From NCBI GenBank assembly GCA_001769535.1, contig MEOH01000005.1, positions 62,001 to 126,000 of the forward strand: a DNA stretch of 64,000 bases, in the 5' to 3' direction. Position 1 is the first letter of the stretch. Every line of letters starts with the position of its first letter. A program made the position numbers and the translations under genes. The stretch is from Bacteroidetes bacterium GWF2_38_335 (GTDB lineage: Bacteria; Bacteroidota; Bacteroidia; Bacteroidales; GWF2-38-335). Positions 43,001 to 55,000 of this stretch are shown here, one piece after another. The notes beneath the pieces were generated by a model. It saw nothing but the letters and a program-made list of their open reading frames with translations, was not told the DNA's origin and did not search any database.

Positions 43001-46000
43001 TTCTTATGTCGTTGCAGCCAGTACGGCTCCGGTTTCAACACCAACCCATAACGGGAACGACTGTTTTAACGGAAACTCGGTCAACTTCACCAACAACGGC
43101 ACCCATGGTGGAACTTATGCATGGTCATTTCCGGGTGGAGCAACACCAGCAACATCAACCACTGAAAATCCGACCAACGTCTCTTGGCCTGCTGCAGGTA
43201 CTTATACAGTAACCCTGACTGTGACTCTGGGTGGATGTACTGCAACCAATACGGTTAACGTTACCATTTACCCCAGACCAACAATTACTATTACTCCAAC
43301 CAATCCAACATGTTTTGGATATACTAACGGACAGGCAGTGGCCGTCGTTTCAAGTGGTACGGCTCCATATACTTATGTATGGAATGACCCGGCTCCGGTA
43401 CAAACAACTGCAACCTGCACCGGATTGGGCGCAGGAACCTGGTCGGTTACTGTTTCTGATGCCAACGGATGTACCAATACTGCATCAACAACTCTGACTC
43501 AACCTGCTGTTCTGACTGCATCTGCTTCAAGTACCAATGTGCTCTGTAACGGGGCATGTACAGGGACCGCAAGTGCGACCGGAGTAGGTGGAACAGCTCC
43601 TTATTCTTACTCCTGGAGCAATGGCTCAACAAATGCCAATCTTACCAATTTATGTATTGGAGCGTATACTGTCACAGTTACCAGTACGGGTGGATGTACC
43701 GCATCAACTTCAGTAAATATTACTTCTCCTCCTGCTCTTACTGCCAGCATTGTTCCGACAAATGTTGTGTGTAACGGTGCTTCAACAGGGGCAGCAAACC
43801 TTACACCCGGTGGAGGAAATGGAACTTATACATATCTTTGGTCAAGTGGACAAACAACTCAGGACCTTGCCAGCATCCCGGCTGGAACATACACAGTTAC
43901 CGTAACAGACGGCAACGGATGTACTATCACTGCTTCAACAACAATAACTCAACCTACTGCTGTAACTGCATCTATTTCAGCCCAAACAAATGTTAGCTGT
44001 AACGGTGGATCAAATGGATCTGCAACAGTTGCTGCCGGTGGTGGAACTGCTCCATATACCTATTTATGGAACGATCCGGCTCCACAACAGACCACTGCAA
44101 CAGCTACCGGTCTTACTGCAGGAACATGGACTGTTACTGTTACAAGTACAGGTGGGTGTACAACAACAGCCAGTGTAACTATTACCCAGCCACCTGCCTT
44201 AACAGCAAGTATTACTGCTCAAACAAATGTGGCTTGTAATGGTGGTGCAACAGGTAGTGCAACTGTTACACCAACAGGTGGAACGGCACCCTATACTTAT
44301 GCATGGAATGACCCGGCACCAATTCAAACAACAGCAACTGCCACGGCATTAACCGCAGGTACATGGACAGTTACCGTGACCAGCGTTGGTGGATGTACAA
44401 CAACAGCCAGTGTTACCATCACTCAGCCACCGGTTCTGACAGCCAGTATTACTGCCCAGACTAATATATTATGTAATGGCGGGTCCAATGGATCTGCAAC
44501 AGTGACTGCAGCAGGCGGAACCGCTCCGTATACTTATTTATGGAACGACCCGGCTCCGGCACAAACCACTGCTACAGCCACTGCGCTTACAGCAGGCACA
44601 TGGACAGTTACCGTCACAAGCGTTGGCGGATGTACTGCCACAGCCAGTGTGACCATCACTCAGCCAACATTATTGACTTCTGCCATCACAGCTCAAACCA
44701 ACGTAGCTTGTAATGGTGGTGCAACAGGAAGTGCTACCGTTACACCTGCAGGTGGAACAGCACCCTATACTTATGCATGGAACGACCCTGCACCAATTCA
44801 AACCACTGCAACAGCTACTGCACTTACTGCAGGAACATGGAATGTTACTGTTACTGATGCCAATGGGTGCACTTCTTTATCAAGTGTTACAATAACCCAG
44901 CCAGCGGCACTTACAGCCACAATTACTGCACAGACTAATATTTTATGTAATGGTGGAGCAACAGGTAGTGCAACAGTTACTGCCGGAGGTGGTACTCCTG
45001 CATATACTTATTTATGGAACGACCCGGCACCTGCTCAAACCACTGCAACAGCCACTGCGCTTACAGCAGGCACATGGACAGTTACTGTCACAAGCGTTGG
45101 CGGATGTACTGCCACAGCCAGTGTAACCATCACTCAGCCAACATTACTGACTTCTGCCATCACAGCTCAAACCAACGTAGCTTGTAATGGTGGAGCAACA
45201 GGTAGTGCAACAGTTACACCAACCGGTGGAACGGCACCCTATACTTATGCATGGAACGATCCTGCACCAATTCAAACCACTGCAACAGCCACTGCACTTA
45301 CCGCAGGAACATGGAATGTTACCGTTACCGATGCAAATGGATGTACTTCTACTACCAGTGTGACCATCACCCAGCCACCGGTTTTGACAGCCAGTATTAC
45401 TGCCCAGACCAATATATTATGTAATGGAGGGTCAAATGGAACAGCAACAGTGACTGCAGGCGGCGGAACAGCTCCATATACTTATCTATGGAACGACCCG
45501 GCTCCGGCACAAACCACTGCAACAGCCACTGCACTAACAGCAGGAACATGGACAGTTACCGTCACAAGCGTTGGCGGATGTACTGCCACAGCCAGTGTAA
45601 CCATCACTCAGCCAACATTATTGACTTCTGCCATCACAGCTCAAACCAACGTAGCTTGTAATGGTGGAGCAACAGGTAGTGCAACAGTTACACCAACCGG
45701 TGGAACAGCACCCTATACTTATGCATGGAACGACCCTGCACCAATTCAAACCACTGCAACAGCCACTGCACTCACTGCAGGCACATGGAATGTTACTGTT
45801 ACCGATGCAAATGGGTGTACATCAACAACCAGTGTCACAATAACCCAGCCAGCTCCGGTTACTGCTGCTATAACTGCACAGACAAACATAGCATGTAACG
45901 GAGGAGCAACAGGTACAGCAACTGTCACAGCTGGAGGCGGAACCCCTGCGTATTCATATTTATGGAATGATCCGGCACCTGCTCAGACAACTGCCACTGT

Positions 46001-49000
46001 TACTGCATTGACAGCAGGAACCTGGAACGTAACAGTTACTGATGCCAATGGATGTACTGCAACTACAAGTGTTACAATTACTCAGCCTGTTGCGCTCACT
46101 GCTTCTGCTGTGGGTACAAACCCGGGATGTAATGGTGCTACTACCGGTTCGGTAGATTTAACACCAGCCGGTGGAACAGTCGCTTATTCATATTCATGGT
46201 CAAATGGTGCAACATCTCAGGATATTTCAGGAGTTTTGGCTGGAACATATACTGTTACTGTAACTGATGCCAATGGATGTACAGCAACAGCAAGTGCTAC
46301 CATTACAGCTCCTCCTGCACTTACAGCAAGTATAGCCGGCACCAATGCCGGATGTAACGGAGCCTCAACAGGTGCAGCTAACTTAACACCAGGCGGTGGA
46401 ACCCCGGCATATACCTATGCATGGTCAAGTGGTCCTACAACTCAGGATCTTACTAATATACCTGCCGGAACCTACACTGTTACCGTAACCGATGCAAATG
46501 GATGTACAATAACATCTTCATATACTGTTACTCAGCCAACTGCTCTTACAGCTAGCATCGCCGGCACAAATGCCGGATGTAATGGTGCATCAACTGGTGC
46601 CGCAAACTTAACACCCGGCGGCGGAACCCCTGCATATACCTATGCATGGTCAAGTGGCCCGACTACACAGGATTTAACAAACATACCGGCAGGTACATAT
46701 ACTGTTACTGTAACCGATGCAAATGGATGTACCATAACCGCCTCTTATACAGTTACACAGCCAACAGCTGTTACTGCCAGTATTTCTGCTTCAACAAATG
46801 TTAGTTGTAACGGTGGTTCAAATGGAAGTGCAACTGTAACTCCCGGTGGTGGAACACCAGCTTATACTTACTTATGGAATGACCCGGCACCGGCTCAGAC
46901 AACTGCCACTTGTACAGGCCTTACAGCCGGCACATGGACCGTTACTGTTACCGATGCCAATGGTTGTACCCAGACTGCTACTGCAACAATAACCCAACCT
47001 GTTGTTCTGACAGTTGCCGGTTCTCATACCAATGTTACTTGTAATGCTGCCTGCAATGGAAGTGCAACTGCAACTCCGGCCGGTGGCACTGCCCCATATA
47101 CATATTCATGGAACGACCCCGGTTTCCAGACAACAGCTACTACTACCTCAACATTATGCGCAGGAACATTCTCTGTTACTGTAACTGATGCCAATGGATG
47201 TACAGCAACAACATCACAGACAATCACTCAACCTGTTGCAATTACTGTGACCATGTCATCAGTTGATGCTTCATGCGGTGGAAGTGATGGTTCTGCATCA
47301 GTTGTGGCAGCCGGTGGAACACCAGGTTATACTTATCTTTGGAATAGTGGTGGAACCACAAGTACAATTAACTTGATTCCTTCAGGAAGCTATACTGTTA
47401 CTGTTACCGATGCCAATGGATGTACTATTGCAGGAACTGTCAGTGTCAATGATGGTGGCGCACCTACTGCTACAATCACAGCCTCAACAAACGTTTCATG
47501 CAATGGAGCTTGTGATGGCACAGCAACAGTAAGTGCAGTCGGCGGAACAGCACCTTATACATATAACTGGAGCTCAGTTGGAAATACTGCCACTGAAACC
47601 GGTATTTGCGCAGGAACTGTTTCTGTTACTGTTACAGATGCATTTGGATGTGTTTCCACAGCCAATGTGGCCATTACACAGCCAACAGCTTTAAACGCTT
47701 CTATTACAGCTTCAACAAATGTCAGCTGTAATGGTGGAAGCAATGGTTCAGCAACTGTTTCCGCAAGTGGTGGAACAGCACCATATACTTATTTATGGAA
47801 TGACCCGGCACCAGCACAGACAACCCCTACAAGCACTGCATTAACCGCTGGTAGTTGGACTGTCACTGTTACTGATGCCCACGGATGTACAATAACTGCC
47901 ACTGCTACCATTACACAACCGACACTCCTTACTGCAGCAATTACTGCAACAACTAATGTAAGTTGTAATGGTGGAAATAATGGTTCTGCAACTGTTACTG
48001 CATCAAACGGAACACCTGGTTATACCTACTCATGGCCCGCAGGCGGAAGTCTTTCAACTCAAACAAATTTAGCTGTTGGTTCATATACTGTAACTGTTAC
48101 AGATCTTAATGGATGTACTGCAACAGCCACAGCAACAATTACTCAACCCACAGCTCTTACTGCAAGTATTGCCGGAACCAATGCCGGATGTAACGGCGCA
48201 TCTACTGGTGCAGCTGATTTAACTCCTGGTGGCGGAACTCCCGTATATACCTACGCATGGTCAAGTGGACCAATAACTCAGGATTTAACAAATATTCCTT
48301 CCGGTACCTATACTGTTACTGTTACCGATGTCAATGGATGTACTGTTTCTGCTAACACCACCATAACTCAACCAACTGCTCTAACAGCAAGTGTTACAGG
48401 AACCAATGCAGGATGTAACGGCGCATCAACCGGTGCTGCTGATTTAACTCCGGGCGGTGGAACTCCCGCATACACCTACGCATGGTCAAGCGGACCAACC
48501 ACACAGGATTTGACAAACATTCCTTCGGGAACTTATACAGTTATTGTTACTGATGCCAATGGTTGCACCATTTCTGCCTCAACTACTATAACTCAACCAA
48601 CTGCAGTTACCGCAGCAATTACCGGTACAACCAACGTAAGTTGTAACGGAGGATCTGACGGTACAGCAACAGTTACAGCAGGAGGAGGAACCCCGGCTTA
48701 TACCTATCTTTGGAATGATCCGGCACCGGCTCAGACTTCTTTGACTGCAACCGGACTTACTGTTGGCTCATGGACAGTAACTGTTACTGATGCCAATGGA
48801 TGTAGTGTTTCTGCAATAGCAACTATTACCCAACCAACACCACTTACCGCTTCTGCTACCGCTACAAATGCCCTTTGTAATGGAGCATGTGACGGAACAA
48901 CAAATCTTACTGTTTCTGGTGGGACTGCTGCATATTCTTATAACTGGTCAAATGGATTTACTTCAGAAGACCTTACCGGACTATGTGCAAACAGTTATTC

Positions 49001-52000
49001 TGTAACGGTTACTGATGCCGAGGGTTGTACAGCAACTGCTTCGGCAACCGTGACTGAACCAGCAACCCTTACCGTTTCAATTATATCTTCCTCAGATGTA
49101 ACTGTATTTGGTTCTTCTGATGGAAGCGCAACTGCAGGTGCCGCTGCCGGTACAGCTCCTTATTCTTATGACTGGTCGCCCAACGGATTTACAGGTGATG
49201 GTACAGCAACTTATTCAGGATTACCCTCAGGAACATATACCGTAACCGTTACGGATGCAAACGGTTGTACAGCAACAACTTCTGTTATAATTAATGAGCC
49301 GGGAGCAATTGTCCTTGCAACAACCACTGTTGATGCCTCATGTAATGGAACTTGCGATGGTGAAGCAACCGTATCTGTGACATCTGGTGGTGTACCACCT
49401 TTTACCTATTTGTGGACTGGAGGCGCAACGACCTCAGCAGTTACCGGTTTATGCGCCGGCACATATTCTGTTGTTGTTACAGATGACAATGGAGGAACTG
49501 CTACTGCTTCAGTAACCATAAATCAGCCAAGCTCATTAACTGCTGCTATTTCCGCAACTGTAAATGTAAGCTGTAATGGTGGTTCAAATGGTTCAGCAAC
49601 AGTAACTGCCGGTGGAGGAACTCCTTCATATACTTATTTATGGAATGATCCTGCTCCTGCTCAAACAACAGTTACTGCTACTGGCTTAACTGCAGGCAGC
49701 TGGACTGTTACTGTTACCGATGCCAATGGTTGTACTATTGCCACAACAGCAACCATTACACAGCCAGCAGCTTTGACTGCTTCGGCAGTTGGGACGCCTG
49801 CATTATGTAATGGTGCATGCGATGGAACAGCAAACTTAACTGTTTCAGGAGGTACAGCAGCTTATTCATATGTCTGGTCAAATGGTTTCACATCCGAAGA
49901 CCTTACCGGACTTTGTGCAAATACATATAACGTAACAGTTACAGATGCTCAGGGATGTACAGCTAATGCTTCTGTTACAATTACTCAGCCGGTTATTTTA
50001 ACAGCAGCCATAACTTCATCATCGGACGTTACAATTTTTGGTGCATCCGATGGAAGTGCTACAGTGGCAGGATCTAATGGAACCCCTCCATATTCTTATG
50101 ATTGGTCTCCCAATGGATTCACAGGTGATGGAACTGCAACTTATTCAGGATTGCCTGTAGGAACTTACACTGTTACAATTACCGACGCCAACGGTTGTAC
50201 TGCAACAGCTTCAGTAACAATTAATGAACCGGGTGCAATTGTTTTGACAACAACAACTGTTGATGTTTCCTGTAACGGTATTTGTGATGGTGAAGCAACA
50301 GTAGCTGTGGTTTCAGGTGGTGTACCTACATTTAACTATTTATGGCCATCGGGAGGTACAGCAACACTTGAAACCGGCTTGTGTGCCGGCTCCTATACTG
50401 TTACTGTTACCGACGCTAATGGAGGAACAGCAACAGCAACTGTAACAATAAATCAGCCAACTGCATTGACTGTTAGCATCATTGCTTCATCAAATGTAAG
50501 TTGTAATGGTGGAAGCGATGGAACAGCTACTTTGTCAGCAGGCGGAGGAACTCCGGCTTATACATATTTATGGTCAAATGGAAATACTGGTGTTACCGCG
50601 ACAGGTTTAGCTGCCGGTTCACACTCGGTTGTTGTTACCGATGCCAATGGCTGTACAGCAACCGTATCAGTTACTATAACACAACCGGCTATTCTGACTG
50701 CATCTGCTACCGGAATTAATGCACTTTGCTCTGGTAGTTGTAACGGATCTGCAAATTTAACTGTTGCAGGTGGTACTGTAACTTACTCATACAACTGGAC
50801 AACAGGCGAAGCCATTGAGGATGTCTCGGGATTATGCGCCGGAACATACTCTGTTACTGTTACAGATTCTGAAGGATGTACTGCCACCGCTTCGGTTACA
50901 ATAAATGAGCCAACAGTTTTAACTGCAACCACATCTACTCTTAATTCAAATTGCAGCCAGTCTGATGGTGAGGCCTCAGTGGTTGCATCAGGCGGAACAC
51001 CTGTTTATACTTACTTGTGGTCTTCAGGAGGAAACGGATCAACTGAAACCGGAATTCCTTCAGGAAACTACTTTGTTACTGTTACTGATGCCAATGGTTG
51101 TTCAGTTGTTCAATCTGCAACTGTTACAGATTTATCTGGTGGTACAGTATCTATTACATCTCAAACAAACGTAAGCTGCTTTGGCGGAAACAACGGTTCT
51201 GCAACCGCTACTCCAGTTGGCGGAACAGCTCCATATAACTATTTATGGTCAAGTGGTGGTGTTACAGCAACAGCAACAGGATTAACTGTAGGTACATACA
51301 CAGTCACTGTTACTGATGATGTAGGATGCGCAGCATCTACATCAGTCACAATTACTGAGCCTACTGTTTTCTCAGCAGCAATAACCGCAACTACAAATGT
51401 TAGCTGCTTTGGTGGAAACAATGGAAGTTTAACTGTTACAGCCAATGGTGGCGTACCTGCTTATACATACTTGTGGACAGGCGGCAGCACTTCAGGCACT
51501 GCTACCGGACTTGTGGCTGGTACATATACCGTTACAGTTACTGATGTTAACGGATGTACTGCACAGGCCACAGGAATCATCACTCAGCCTACAGCGCTGA
51601 CTGCTGCAGTTACTTTTTCTTCTAACCTGACCTGCTTCAACTCGACAAATGGCCAGGCTACAGTTACAGCTTCAGGTGGAACTACACCATACTCATATAC
51701 ATGGGATGGCGGTTCAACTCCCACTTCAGATGCCAACACAGGTTTCAGTGCAGGAACATTTAATGTGACTGTTACTGATGCAAATTTATGTACTGCCACA
51801 GCATCTGTTACAATAACACAACCTACAGCACTGGTTTTGGTAATGTCAGGAGTAAATGAAAACTGTGGTCAGGAAAATGGCTCTGCTTCTGTTGTAGCAT
51901 CAGGTGGAACTGTGACTACCGGTTATGTTTACGATTGGGATGATGTTATGAACTCAACCACCTCAACAGCTTCGAACTTGTCAGCTGGTACATATTGTGT

Positions 52001-55000
52001 AACAGTAACCGATAATAATGGTTGTACAGCCACAAACTGTACTGTTATTTCCAATATTTCTCCGGGTACCTTGACTCTAACCCATACAGATATCACTTGT
52101 AATGGTGCCTGCGATGGAGTAGCTACGGCTTCATTTGCCGGTGGTGTTCTTCCTTTATCCTACGAGTGGAACGATCCTGCAAGTCAAACTACATCAACTG
52201 CGACCAATCTTTGCCCGGGTTTATATCAGGTAAGTGTAACCGATGCGGTTGGATGTCTTGTTAAAGATACCCTGACAATAACTGAACCCCCTGCCATCAG
52301 CAATGTATTTACTTCTGTCAATCCTATGTGCAACGGCGCTTGTGATGGAAGCATAACAGCAACTCCGGCCGGTGGCACACCGGGTTATTCATACGATTGG
52401 AGTGATCCGATGATGCAAACCACTATTACAGCAACAGGCTTATGCGTAGGAACATTTACAGTCACAATTACCGACAATAATGGTTGTACTTTTACCGATA
52501 ATGCTACCCTTACTGAACCCGCTGCCATGGTAATAACAGGTGTTGCATTGGATGCCCATTGCGGCCAGGCAGATGGTGAATTAAATATCACTGTTACAAA
52601 TGGTGTTGCTCCGTTTACCTATATTTGGAATAATGGTGAAACAACTGAGGATGTTGTCCATTTGTTGGCGGGGTCATATTGTGTGACTGCAACAGATGCA
52701 AACGGATGTACAGCTACAAACTGCTTTACTATTAATAATATTTCTGGACCAACAGCATCTATCACCGCTTCAACAAATATCAGCTGTTTTGGTGTGTGTG
52801 ACGGAACTGCAACGGTTACTGCATCCGGAGGAACACCTCCTTATTATTATCTGTGGACAGGTGGTCAGATTACCCAATCTGCAACCAACCTTTGCGCAGG
52901 CAGCCAGGCAGTAACAGTTACTGATGATGCAGGATGCGCTGCTTCGGCAAACGTTACACTTACCCAGCCTGTGGCTCTGACCTCAAACAGCTCTTCCACA
53001 CAGCCGTTATGTAACGGAGGATGTGACGGTACAGCTACGGTTAATGCCTTTGGCGGAACAACTCCGTATGTTTATTTATGGAATGCTGGTGGAGCTACTA
53101 CCAGTCAGTTCAACACAGGATTGTGCGACGGCTCATACACTGTTGTCGTGACTGACAACCATGGATGTACCACATCACAAACTGTAAACGTGACCGAACC
53201 TACTTTCATAGCGCTCACAACAGCTATGACTCCGGCCACCTGCTTTGGCTATTGTGATGGCAATGCAACCGTATTTCCAATAGGAGGAACAGTCACAACA
53301 GGTTATGACTATTTGTGGAGTGATCCTGCAGCCCAAACAACACAATCTGCTTCAGGATTATGCGCCGGATCATACACCGTGACAGTAACCGATGACAATG
53401 GCTGTACTGCTACAATTTCTGTTACAGTTTCCGAACCTACCCTGCTTACTGCTTCAATTGGCAGTTCCCAGGATGTACAGTGTAATGGAGCTTGTGATGG
53501 CTGGGCAGACGTTAACTATGCAGGCGGAACTCCGGGCTATACCTTTAACTGGTCGGCCGGCGGAACAACCGAAATGGTAAATGCTTTATGTGCAGGAAAC
53601 CATTCTGTTACCGTAACAGACGGAAACGGATGTACTGCATCTGCAAATATTACACTTACAGAACCTGCAGCGCTCAGTCTTGTTTTGATTCCTACTAACG
53701 AAGAATGTTATGCCGCATGCGATGGTTCAATTAATACTGTGATTACAGGTGGTACAACTCCATATGATTTCAGTTGGACAAATGCAGCTTCAACCGAAGA
53801 TGTTACCGGATTATGTGTTGGTTCATATTGTGTGACTGTCACCGATGATCATGGTTGTACAATAAACAACTGTGCTTCAATAAGCGGTCCGTCTATACTT
53901 GATATTACTGTAACATCAATACAGCATGCCCATTGTGGATTAAATGATGGTTCCGCAACTGTTTCAATAATTGGAGGAGTTGTGCCTTATTCATATAGCT
54001 GGTCAAACGGAAGTATGACAAATTCAATAATTGATGTTTTATCAGGAAACTATACTTTAACTGTAACCGACGGAAATGGCTGTACAGCTGTTGAAGTTGT
54101 AAGTATATCTGACCTTGATGGTCCGAATGTGGATAACATAGCAGTTATCAACGTGAGCTGTTTTGGTGGAAGCAACGGTTCATTGGTTGCCTCAGCATCA
54201 GGTGGAACAGGAGCGTTGACTTACCTTTGGAATAACGGTACACCGACTGCTGCCAATACTGGTTTGACTGCCGGAATTTATACAGTTACTGTTACCGATG
54301 CAACTGGATGTTTTGCTACTGGTAATGCCACTGTAACTCAGCCAACACTGCTCACAATTAACATCAATTCAACAACCGATCCATATTGTTTCGGAGGTTC
54401 TGATGGAAGTGCGTCCTCAATTGCATTCGGAGGAACTACAGCATATACATATCTGTGGTCAAATGGAAACACCGGATCCAGTGCAACCGGATTATCAATG
54501 GGATCGGTTAGTGTTACGGTTACTGATGCTTATGGATGTACTGCAACCGATACTGATGTACTTGATCAGCCAACTCAGGTTGTAATTACAGAGGTGTCAA
54601 ACAATCCATCAACCTGCTTCGGCTATGATAATGCTGTCGTAGAGATTGCGGTAACAGGCGGAACTCCGGTTTATGACATCATGTGGATGGAATCAGGTAA
54701 TACCAACTCAATTGAAGGCAACCTGGCTCCGGGTACCCATTCTGTTTGTGTAACTGATGACCATGGATGTATGGTTTGTGATGACTTTGTTACCACTGAA
54801 CCTACAGGTATTGTTGCAACAACTGATTCAGATCCTACAACCTGTGATCTGCCTAATGGTTCAGCTTATATTACTTCAATTTCGGGTGGAACAGGATCAT
54901 ATTCATATCTGTGGAGTCCAAGTAACCAAACAAGTTCAGTTGCAACCGGACTGGCCGAAGGCGATCATATTCTGAATATCTCTGACGGAAATGGTTGTAC

